Shown: positions 57,206 to 64,000 of the stretch, one piece after another | Layout of the letters: each line of letters opens with the position of its first letter | Position numbering within the stretch: position 1 is the stretch's first letter | Assembly: GCF_014281965.1 (NCBI RefSeq) | Contig: NZ_JACFTB010000004.1 | Location: 1 to 64,000 of the forward strand | DNA length: 64,000 nt | Direction of reading: 5' to 3' | Source: Rhodococcus sp. BP22 | GTDB lineage: Bacteria; Actinomycetota; Actinomycetes; Mycobacteriales; Mycobacteriaceae | Made by a program: the position numbers and the translations under genes | Notes under the pieces: model-generated | Seen by the model: the letters and a program-made list of their open reading frames with translations, nothing else | Database searches by the model: none | What the model was told of the DNA's origin: nothing

Positions 57206-57601
57206 TCAGAGTGCCGAGTTGACCATGGAGTTCGCCGCCATCTCCATGTAGTCCACCAACTGTGTTCGGTGCGGGTCATCGAGAATGCTGGAGTCGATCG
57301 AAGCAATGGCAATGTGCATGCACCGCAACCAAGCATCGCGCTCGATCGGACCTATCTTGAACCCCGCGTGCCGCATGCGTAGCCGTGGATGGCCACGCTC
57401 GTCCGAATAGGTGCGAGGGCCGCCCCAGTACTGCTCGAGAAACATACGCATTCGGCGCTCGGCCGGGCCGAGATCCTCTTCCGGGTACAGCGGCCGGACG
57501 ATCTCGTCGCGCGACACCTCGTCATAGAACACGGCGACGAGTGTTTCGAACGTCGCCGCGCCGCCGACAGCGTCGTAGAACGTCTGCTGCGGTTCGGTCA
57601 T
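57206..57601 (-). CDS. glbO: Truncated haemoglobin, group II (GlbO)
   Basis: A 131-residue 2-on-2 globin. Proximal His is in [11 protein letters not shown]; the conserved Trp(G8) is in RDAWLRCM, and the FYDEV helix B and [17 protein letters not shown] region are typical of TrHbO. It binds O2 at high affinity and has peroxidase or redox-sensor roles in mycobacteria. The ATG at 57601 follows AAAGAG. Corresponds to Rv2470. Confidence 0.93.
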   Translation of the reverse strand: MTEPQQTFYDAVGGAATFETLVAVFYDEVSRDEIVRPLYPEEDLGPAERRMRMFLEQYWGGPRTYSDERGHPRLRMRHAGFKIGPIERDAWLRCMHIAIASIDSSILDDPHRTQLVDYMEMAANSMVNSAL

Positions 57602-57652
57602 GGTTGCTCTTTCTCTACTCATACGGTGTGCGGGCCTAGGTCACCAGTATCT

Positions 57653-58627
57653 CTATACGGTCATGTCGGACTGCATGCCGCCCTGCCGCCCTTGTGGGTA
57701 CGGGGCTTTCACGCCCGCGTCGTCGAATGCCTGCAGGATTTCTCGATGGACTCGCCGTTGAACCGCCCACTGACGACCGGGACGGGTTTTGACGGTGATT
57801 CGAATGGTCACCGTGTCCGCGCTCACCGCGTTCACCCCGAGCATCTCGGGCGCACCGAGCAAGTCGTCCTCGAAATCACCGGATGCAACGACGGCCAGCG
57901 TCGCCCTTTCGGCGACTGCGCACGCCTCGGTCAAGTTCGCAGTGTGCGCGACGGGGAGGTCGAGGACAGCGACCGCGAAACCTTGACTCATGTTCCCCAC
58001 CCGCAGGACCTCACCGTTTCGGCAGTACCAGACGGTGCCGTTGATATCGCGGACGGTGGTCACACGCAGTCCGACACTCTCGACGGTTCCGGTCGCTTCA
58101 CCGAGATCGACGATGTCACCGACACCGTACTGATCTTCGAGGAGCATGAAGATTCCCGACAGAAAGTCTCGGACCAGGTTCTGCGCGCCGAAGCCGAGGG
58201 CAACTCCGACGATTCCCGCCGAGGCTATGAACGGTGTGACGTTGATGCCGATAACGTCGAGCGCCGACAGAACGAACCACGCCAGAATGACGACGGACAC
58301 GCCGGACTTGAGAACCGACCCGATCGTCTTGGCTCGTTGCCTACGGCGCTCGGCCAGAATCGAACTCTTGAGCGTGTTCGGAGCCCTCTCTCGCAGCGGA
58401 CGTAGCAGCAACGGGCCCCTGCCCGATTCGCTGGCGGTGCGGTGAGTGAACCGATCGATCAGCTTGTGCAGCACGATCCGAAGCACGATGGCGAGCACCA
58501 GATATCCGAGGACCTGCAGGGGCCTGTGCATCAGCCAATCGCGGCTTGTCTCGGTCAATTCGACTGCTCGCAAGTCGATCGCGGACGCTGCGATGTCAGG
58601 GCGTGGAAGAGAATTGATTACAGACAC
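57653..58627 (-). CDS. Small-conductance mechanosensitive channel (MscS family)
   Basis: A 324-residue channel with N-terminal helices (about 38-55 and 105-125), the pore helix GIVGVALGFGAQNLVRDFLS (about 137-156) and the beta domain with GVGDIVDLGEATGTVESVGL. The C-terminal mixed domain ends PYPQGRQGG. It releases ions on hypo-osmotic shock. It lies between glbO and the HNH gene, where M. tuberculosis has nothing similar as I recall. Confidence 0.9.
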   Translation of the reverse strand: MSVINSLPRPDIAASAIDLRAVELTETSRDWLMHRPLQVLGYLVLAIVLRIVLHKLIDRFTHRTASESGRGPLLLRPLRERAPNTLKSSILAERRRQRAKTIGSVLKSGVSVVILAWFVLSALDVIGINVTPFIASAGIVGVALGFGAQNLVRDFLSGIFMLLEDQYGVGDIVDLGEATGTVESVGLRVTTVRDINGTVWYCRNGEVLRVGNMSQGFAVAVLDLPVAHTANLTEACAVAERATLAVVASGDFEDDLLGAPEMLGVNAVSADTVTIRITVKTRPGRQWAVQRRVHREILQAFDDAGVKAPYPQGRQGGMQSDMTV

Positions 58628-58818
58628 CCGAAGAGTCTACGGACGTTGTGAGATCTCGCCACCGTGCAGCGAACAGGCTCCGACTCCCCTCGAAATTCAC
58701 CTCGAGGCCACGTTGTTCGTGGCCAAAAGGGGTGTCCATGCCGCTCGATTCGTGTTCCACTGTCTCTCGTGTTCCACGCAAGCCATGCGCGGGCGCTGAC
58801 TCTCCCTGGAGAACACAC

Positions 58819-59481
58819 ATGAAGAAGAAGCAACATCGTCACCGACAACTCCAGCCCAGCGATGACCACCACCCCGCAGACCAGCGGGAACGGGCATCCG
58901 GGGCGCCTGAATTGCAGTTGGTTCCATCCGAAGAAAGAGATGTGGGCGAGGACAGCCTTCCCGCCTGGGTCAAGCGCCGAGTTCTCCTTCTCAATGCCAC
59001 ATTCGAGCCGCTCACCGCGCTGCCGATGCGCCGAGCCGTGGTTCTTCTCGTCTGTGACAAAGCAGACGTCATCCATGACGATCCAACTGGACCGTTCATC
59101 AGATCTGCCGATTTTTCTGTGCAGGTGCCCTCCGTCATCCGCCTACGGACATATGTCCGAGTGCCGTATCGAGCCCGCGTGCCGATGACGCGGGCCGCGC
59201 TGATGCATCGTGATCGCTTCCGATGCGCGTATTGCGGAGCCAAGGCCGAGACCGTCGACCACGTGATTCCTCGCAGCCGCGGGGGAGAACACTCCTGGGA
59301 GAATTGCGTCGCGTGCTGCGCGCCGTGCAACCACCGCAAGGCCGACAAAATGCTCGGTGAGCTGGGGTGGACACTCCGAGCGCAACTCGTTCCGCCCAAG
59401 GGGCCGCACTGGCGATTGTTGGCAGGAAACAAGGAACTCGACCCGGCGTGGCTCGCCTACTTGGGCGAGGGCGCGGCCTGA
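58819..59481 (+). CDS. HNH endonuclease-domain protein (Rv2469c-like)
   Basis: A 220-residue protein. A conserved N-terminal part (RRVLLLNATFEPLTALPMRR, then VIRLRTYVRVPYRARVP) precedes an HNH domain with zinc cysteines (CAYCGAKAETVDHVIPRSRG; CCAPCNHRKADK), His and Asn catalytic positions intact. This domain pair is common to actinobacteria and is thought to act on DNA, but the role is unknown. GGAG precedes the ATG. It is divergent from the MscS gene. Confidence 0.85.
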   Translation: MKKKQHRHRQLQPSDDHHPADQRERASGAPELQLVPSEERDVGEDSLPAWVKRRVLLLNATFEPLTALPMRRAVVLLVCDKADVIHDDPTGPFIRSADFSVQVPSVIRLRTYVRVPYRARVPMTRAALMHRDRFRCAYCGAKAETVDHVIPRSRGGEHSWENCVACCAPCNHRKADKMLGELGWTLRAQLVPPKGPHWRLLAGNKELDPAWLAYLGEGAA

Positions 59482-59543
59482 CTCTCGACACCGATGGAAC
59501 CCGGCGTCGACCTGCAGGGAAAAGTCGACTACCGTCTTGTCCT

Positions 59544-59795
59544 GTGAGCATTCTGGAGACTCTGCTGATATTCGGGGTGATTCCGATCGCGATTGTCGGA
59601 ATCGTCGGCGCGTTGTCTTTCCTGGCGAAAAGGCAGCCCGGCTTGGACATCACGCCCTACCGCCTGTCCGACACGTGGGTAAATGGCTCAGTGCTGTGGA
59701 GCGCAACGGACGAGGTGACGCCACACGGCGGTCACGGCTCGCACGCCGTCGCTACAGCTGACTCGATCGGAGGTTCGGCAAGTGGCAAGTGGTGA
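59544..59795 (+). CDS. ctaJ: Small cytochrome aa3 oxidase subunit (CtaJ-like)
   Basis: An 83-residue single-helix membrane protein: MSILETLLIFGVIPIAIVGI, then YRLSDTW and SVLWSATDE. That Trp-x-x-x-x-V-L-W-S-A-T-D-E pattern and length match CtaJ, an accessory subunit of the actinobacterial complex III-IV supercomplex (MSMEG_4693, from memory). The GTG at 59544 is the start. It overlaps the next gene by 14 bases. Confidence 0.7.
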   Translation: MSILETLLIFGVIPIAIVGIVGALSFLAKRQPGLDITPYRLSDTWVNGSVLWSATDEVTPHGGHGSHAVATADSIGGSASGKW

Positions 59796-60273
59796 ATTGA
59801 CTCGTACGGATGTCGCTGTCACGGATGGCAGTGTCGAGAACCTGCCCTACGGTTCGGCACGGACGTCCAGCGGCCGCATTTCTGCGGTCCACCATTTCGG
59901 TGACCCGAACCCGAACCAGCTTCCCTTCACAACGCAGGACCTCGTCGCAATCGACGACGCGCTGACCGAGGCCACTCGCGCAACCCAGATCCGCTTCAAC
60001 ATCTACATCGGAGACCTGGGTGAGGATGTGGCCGCAGGCGCGGACGCAGTGTTCCCAAGGACCCCCGATGCTGTTCGGTCACTGCTCATCGCAGTCGATC
60101 CCATCCGCAAGGCCATCGAGATCCGTACCGGTCGTCGCGTATCGGATCGCGCCACCGATCGGGTCGCACAGCTCGGGATCACCGCAGCGATCGGCCCCTT
60201 TCGCGAAGGCAACCTCATCGACGGACTCGTCAGCTCGGTACGTGTCATGAGTGCAGCCATCGTCAGTCCGTAA
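59782..60273 (+). CDS. DUF5130 protein (Rv2468c-like)
   Basis: A 163-residue protein with TPM-like character: LVAIDDALTEATRATQIRFN, IYIGDLG, RSLLIAVDPIRKAIEIRTGR and an ITAAIGPFREGNLIDGLVSS C-terminus. Function unknown. The GTG at 59782 is preceded by GGAGG and overlaps the CtaJ-like gene, so the two are coupled. It may belong to the oxidase; this is inference. Convergent with pepN. Confidence 0.75.
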   Translation: MASGELTRTDVAVTDGSVENLPYGSARTSSGRISAVHHFGDPNPNQLPFTTQDLVAIDDALTEATRATQIRFNIYIGDLGEDVAAGADAVFPRTPDAVRSLLIAVDPIRKAIEIRTGRRVSDRATDRVAQLGITAAIGPFREGNLIDGLVSSVRVMSAAIVSP

Positions 60274-60311
60274 GTATCGAGCAGGCCGGCTCGACTTTTC
60301 CGCCTCCAAGC

Positions 60312-60354
60312 AAATGTGCCGTTCGATCGAATCATTCGATCGAACGGCACATTT
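60312..60354. terminator. Bidirectional terminator between DUF5130 and pepN
   Basis: A perfect 19-bp stem (60312-60330 with 60336-60354) with a five-base loop, flanked by A-run and T-run on its two sides, so it can end both convergent transcripts. Confidence 0.88.
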
Positions 60355-60373
60355 GTTCGTTGTCAGAGCCTCA

Positions 60374-62947
60374 CTACTGGGCGTCGAACTCCCGCGCGGC
60401 GAGTGAACGCACGATCCCTGCGCGTCCCTCGATCACCAACCGGTGGAGGGCAGGTGGCAGGTCCCCGCCCAAGAATCGATCCGCTGCCGCGACAGATTCG
60501 GCACTGATCGACCACGACGGGTACAGCCCGATGACCACCGTCTGGGCAACCTCGCTCGACCGTCGTGCCCACACATCACTGATCGCTCCGAAGTAGCGGT
60601 CCACGTACGGCGCGAGCAATTCCGACTGATCGGGCCCGGCGAAACCGCCGATGATCGAGCGCGCGGTGATGTTCGGGACCGAGTCATCGTCGACAACTGT
60701 TGCCCATGCCTGTTCTTTGACTGCGCTGTCGGGCCGAACAGTGCGGGCTGCAGCGGCTGATCGGGCGCCCGCTGCGGTGTTGTCACGTGCCGCCTCGGCA
60801 TCGATGACCGGGGATTCGAGACCGTTGTTGTCGATGGCCCCAGCGGCGGCCAGAGCAAAAATCAGGCGCCAGCGGAGGTCGGTGTCGATGTCCAGGCCAT
60901 CGAGCCCTTGCCCGCTCACATCGCCGTCGAGAAGTGCCTGCACGAGAACGACGTGGCGCTCGGACAGCGAAGAACCCGTCAGTGAGTTGACGAACGCCAG
61001 CTGGTGATCGGAACCGGCGTCAGCAGCGCGGGCGAGTTCGAGTACCAAGTCGGCGAATTCCGGCTGACCATGTTCCTTCGCCCACGCTGGGTCCGCGTAG
61101 CTGTTGATCGCTGTCTGGGCTTGCAACAGCAACCGCTGCACGACGCCGACCTCGGTCTCGGCGGAAATGCCGCGCTGGACGAGTGCGAAGAAGTCGCGAG
61201 CCTTCAGTTCGGCCGAGCGTGTCATCTCCCACGCTGCCGACCACGCCAAGGTCCGGGGGAGTGGTTCGGAGATATCGCCGATGCGCGCGATCAGTGTCGC
61301 CAAGGAATCGGAATCGAGTCGCACCGAGCAGTACGTGAGGTCGTCGTCGTTGACGAGAACGATCTTGCCCCGTGACACGCCGATCAGGCTCGGGACATCG
61401 GTGCGTTCGGCCGCATCCAAATCGAGCTCGACGCGGTCGGTTCGGACCAGCTTTCCGTCGACGTCGTCGTAGATCCCTACCGCGATGCGGTGGATTCGGC
61501 GCTCGCCGGCACCGGGAGCGGCACCGCTCTGCACGACTGCGAATCGAGTGAAATTGCCGTCGTCATCGACGTCGAAGTCGGGGCTCAGCGTGTTCAGTCC
61601 GGTGGTACGCAGCCACTGGTTGCCCCAGTCCGACAAGTCTCGGCCCGAGGATTTCTCGAGCGCAGCCAGAAGGTCGGCGAACGTGGCGTTTGCGAATGCG
61701 TGGTCGACGAAGTAGCTGCGGAGACCGGCGAGAAATTCCTCCTTGCCCACGTAGGCAACCAGCTGCTTGAGGACGCTTGCGCCCTTGGCGTAGGTGATGC
61801 CGTCGAAATTGACCTCGACCGCGGCGAGGTCGGGGATATCCGCTGCGATCGGATGTGTGGACGGCAACTGGTCCTGGCGGTACGCCCACGCCTTCTCGAC
61901 GTTGGCGAACGTCGTCCATGCATTCGTGTACTCGGTCGCCTCGGTCTGGCACAACACCGATGCGAAGGTCGCGAAGGATTCGTTGAGCCAAAGGTCATCC
62001 CACCACGTCATGGTCACGAGGTCGCCGAACCACATGTGAGCCATCTCGTGCAGGATCGTCTCCGAGCGACGCTCATAGGAGTAGCGCGTGACCTTGGAAC
62101 GGAAGACGTAGTCCTCCAGGAATGTCACCGCACCTGCGTTCTCCATCGCGCCGGCGTTGAATTCCGGGACGAACAGCTGGTCGTACTTGCCGAACGCATA
62201 CGGAGTGCCGAAGTTCGCGTGATAGAAGCCGAAACCCTGCTTGGTCTCGGTGAACAGTCGCTCGACGTCCAGGTGCTCCGCAAGCGACGCACGGCAGTAG
62301 AGACCGAGTGGAATGGTGCCGTGCTCATCGCTGTAGGTGTCGGTCCACTCGGCGTACGGCCCGGCGATCAGGGCGACGAGATACGTGCTCAACAGCGGCG
62401 TCGTCTCGAACGAGTGCTTGCCCGCAGAAGGTTCCGATGCGTGCGGAGCGTTGGAGATGACCTTCCAACTCTCGGGAGCAGTGACCTCGAGATCGAAGGT
62501 GGCTTTCAAGTCCGGCTGATCGAAGCACGCGAACATTCGTTTGGCGTCCGCTGTCTCGAATTGCGAATACAGGTAGATCGAACCGTCGGAAGGGTCGACG
62601 AACCGGTGCAATCCTTCGCCGGTGTGCGAATAGACACAGTCGGCTTCGAGAACCAACACATTTTTCTCGGCGAGATCCGTCAACGCAATTCCGGTCTCCT
62701 CGTCGTAACCGGTGACATCGAGTGCCGATCCATTGAGCGTCGCCGACCTTATCCGGTCTGCCACGATGTCGACGAAGGTCGAGGCACCCGCCGTGGCGGT
62801 GAAGGTGATGGTCGTGGTCGACAGAAACGTCTTCTCGCTGGGATTGCCCGACCCGTCGGTCAGATCCAGCACTATCGAATACGCGGAACTGCCGACCACG
62901 GTGGAGCGTTCGGCAGCTTGGTCGCGAGTCAGGTTGGGAGCAACCAC
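60374..62947 (-). CDS. pepN: Aminopeptidase N
   Basis: An 857-residue M1 metallopeptidase. The exopeptidase motif GAMENAGA (near 265) and the zinc motif HEMAHMWFGD with downstream Glu in LWLNESFA (near 300-320) are complete. The start is taken at the GTG at 62947 (VVAPNLTRDQAAER), which has AGAAGG upstream and matches the family N-terminus; longer frames are possible. It removes N-terminal residues from peptides. Corresponds to Rv2467. Divergent from the DsbA-family gene. Confidence 0.92.
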   Translation of the reverse strand: MVAPNLTRDQAAERSTVVGSSAYSIVLDLTDGSGNPSEKTFLSTTTITFTATAGASTFVDIVADRIRSATLNGSALDVTGYDEETGIALTDLAEKNVLVLEADCVYSHTGEGLHRFVDPSDGSIYLYSQFETADAKRMFACFDQPDLKATFDLEVTAPESWKVISNAPHASEPSAGKHSFETTPLLSTYLVALIAGPYAEWTDTYSDEHGTIPLGLYCRASLAEHLDVERLFTETKQGFGFYHANFGTPYAFGKYDQLFVPEFNAGAMENAGAVTFLEDYVFRSKVTRYSYERRSETILHEMAHMWFGDLVTMTWWDDLWLNESFATFASVLCQTEATEYTNAWTTFANVEKAWAYRQDQLPSTHPIAADIPDLAAVEVNFDGITYAKGASVLKQLVAYVGKEEFLAGLRSYFVDHAFANATFADLLAALEKSSGRDLSDWGNQWLRTTGLNTLSPDFDVDDDGNFTRFAVVQSGAAPGAGERRIHRIAVGIYDDVDGKLVRTDRVELDLDAAERTDVPSLIGVSRGKIVLVNDDDLTYCSVRLDSDSLATLIARIGDISEPLPRTLAWSAAWEMTRSAELKARDFFALVQRGISAETEVGVVQRLLLQAQTAINSYADPAWAKEHGQPEFADLVLELARAADAGSDHQLAFVNSLTGSSLSERHVVLVQALLDGDVSGQGLDGLDIDTDLRWRLIFALAAAGAIDNNGLESPVIDAEAARDNTAAGARSAAAARTVRPDSAVKEQAWATVVDDDSVPNITARSIIGGFAGPDQSELLAPYVDRYFGAISDVWARRSSEVAQTVVIGLYPSWSISAESVAAADRFLGGDLPPALHRLVIEGRAGIVRSLAAREFDAQ

Positions 62948-63101
62948 AGAATTGACACCTTCTCGAGTAGGAATGAGTAGTGCCACCATCCCATCACGCC
63001 GAGGGTCCGGCATGCTGGTGCAGACTTCGGCGGAATTCGTGGCAGGCCGCCGCGGTTTGACCGTAGGCAATTCGTGAATCGAAAATACGAGGGAGCGTCA
63101 C

Positions 63102-63719
63102 GTGACCGATAGTGCTCAGAAGGACACCGCGGATTTCTGGTTCGACCCACTGTGCCCGTGGTGCTGGATCACCTCACGGTGGATCCTCGAGGTCCAGAAA
63201 GTCCGCGATATCGACGCCAATTTCCACGTGATGAGCTTGGCCGTCCTTAACGAGGGCAGGGATCTGCCCGACGATTACGTCGAGATGATGAAGACGGCAT
63301 GGGCCCCTGTTCGCGTTGCTATTGCTGCCGCTCGCGCCGAGGGCGATCAGATTCTCTTGCCTCTCTACACCGCGATGGGCACACGGATTCACAACGAGGG
63401 CAACAAGAACTTCCCCGAGGTCATCGAGCAGTCCCTCGCGGAGCTCGGACTGCCTGCGGAGTTGGCTACTGCGGCGGACAGTACCGACTACGACGACGAC
63501 CTGCGCACCAGCCATCACGCTGGAATGGACAAGGTGGGGCCCGACGTCGGCACGCCCACCATCCACGTCAACGGCGTCGCATTCTTCGGGCCGGTCCTCT
63601 CACGAGTTCCGCGCGGCGAAGAGGCAGGCAAGCTGTGGGACGCTTCGGTGATCTTTGCTTCGTACCCACACTTCTTCGAGCTCAAGAGAACCCGTAACGA
63701 GGATCCTCAGTTCGACTAG
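63102..63719 (+). CDS. DsbA-family mycothiol-dependent reductase (Rv2466c-like)
   Basis: A 205-residue thioredoxin-fold protein with CPWC in [20 protein letters not shown] at its N-terminus and the cis-Pro loop GTPTIHVNG. It has no signal peptide, so it is cytosolic. Rv2466c of M. tuberculosis is a mycothiol-dependent nitroreductase that activates the drug TP053. A GTG at 63102 follows GAGGGAG. The same reductase next to pepN is found in mycobacteria. Confidence 0.88.
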   Translation: MTDSAQKDTADFWFDPLCPWCWITSRWILEVQKVRDIDANFHVMSLAVLNEGRDLPDDYVEMMKTAWAPVRVAIAAARAEGDQILLPLYTAMGTRIHNEGNKNFPEVIEQSLAELGLPAELATAADSTDYDDDLRTSHHAGMDKVGPDVGTPTIHVNGVAFFGPVLSRVPRGEEAGKLWDASVIFASYPHFFELKRTRNEDPQFD

Positions 63720-63772
63720 TCGAACGTGGCCACTGGCGGCTCGGCCGTCAGTGGCACCGGGACGCGGTCGGG

Positions 63773-64000
63773 TCAGTAAACGATGCGATCCGGGCCGGTC
63801 GCAGCCCCGAAAACCTGATGTACCCCCCGGCTGTATCGCCACGCCGACCACGTGGCTGCGGCCGCGTCCAACGCGTCGTCGAGCGCGGGGCCTGGCGCTA
63901 GTTCGGCGAGACCCACGGCAAGGTTGTGTGGGTCGATCCAGGTCGACAGTGCCGCCATTCGTTGACCTGCACCGCGTCCGGACTTCTTCGACGCGAAATC
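63773..64000 (-). CDS. DUF429-like protein, 3' part only
   Basis: The frame is open to the window edge and stops at 63773. It encodes the C-terminus of a protein with FASKKSGRGAGQRMAALST and LDDALDAAAATWSAWRYSRG, the tail pattern of DUF429 (a predicted RNase-H-like fold). The 5' end is outside the window. Confidence 0.65.
   Translation of the reverse strand, partial: DFASKKSGRGAGQRMAALSTWIDPHNLAVGLAELAPGPALDDALDAAAATWSAWRYSRGVHQVFGAATGPDRIVY

Overview
The window comes from a mycolic-acid actinobacterium of the order Mycobacteriales, most probably Rhodococcus or a close relative. Three things point there. The gene repertoire includes a CmrA-type mycolate reductase, a mycothiol-type DsbA-fold reductase with a CPWC motif, an actinobacterial NAD-glutamate dehydrogenase of about 1,600 residues, and a DesA3-type desaturase with its dedicated reductase. 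Two blocks are recognisably collinear, from memory, with Mycobacterium tuberculosis: the orn / tRNA-His / HerA-like ATPase / Rv2509 region (22.9-28.6 kb) and the Rv2466c-Rv2478c region (45.4-63.7 kb). Starts are often GTG or TTG, and some genes look leaderless. No phage, insertion sequence, CRISPR array or restriction system was found.

Layout. 0-0.3 kb: the 3' part of a tRNA (tRNA-Lys-like) and its terminator, which look like one end of an element integrated to the left. 0.5-2.5 kb: a persulfide-stress operon on the minus strand (CstB-like persulfide dioxygenase-rhodanese, a small cysteine-rich protein, a CstR-like repressor) behind a promoter with two 14-16 bp palindromes. 2.8-8.5 kb: a poorly conserved stretch with one Gly-rich membrane protein, one intact GNAT protein and several broken genes (polysaccharide deacetylase, MMPL transporter, histidine kinase, P-type ATPase). 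8.5-14.9 kb: metabolic genes (VOC protein, DHFR-fold reductase, LLM-class monooxygenase, phosphoribosyltransferase) and a divergent acyl-CoA ligase / GAF-LuxR regulator pair. 15.3-19.4 kb: a universal stress protein and a 1,051-residue fusion of beta-phosphoglucomutase with a GH65 phosphorylase.

19.5-28.7 kb: ModA, a TetR regulator, an EthA-like Baeyer-Villiger monooxygenase, two cell-wall enzymes (L,D-transpeptidase and M23 peptidase, convergent), tRNA-His, oligoribonuclease, a HerA-like ATPase and CmrA. 28.7-39.8 kb: three regulator-target units (PadR with FadH and an MFS transporter; a FabR/DesT-like TetR with an alpha/beta hydrolase on one side and the reductase-desaturase operon on the other; a 14-helix MFS exporter), then a CEOS-family dehydrogenase and tRNA-Arg. 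40-45 kb: a CopD-CtaG fusion, a MarR regulator divergent from an ABC exporter, and an IMPACT-family protein.

45.4-64 kb: the conserved housekeeping block: SSB paralogue with DnaA boxes upstream, a lipase pseudogene, EttA, thioesterases flanking NAD-GDH, alpha-glucosidase, cupin, truncated haemoglobin, MscS channel, HNH protein, a CtaJ-like cytochrome oxidase subunit, a DUF5130 protein, aminopeptidase N and a DsbA-family reductase, ending in a partial DUF429-like gene. The most notable signals are the persulfide operon with its double operator, the tRNA-derived attachment-site remnant, the DesT-like palindrome in front of the desaturase operon, the DnaA boxes before ssb, and the repeated loss of catalytic cores by internal deletion.
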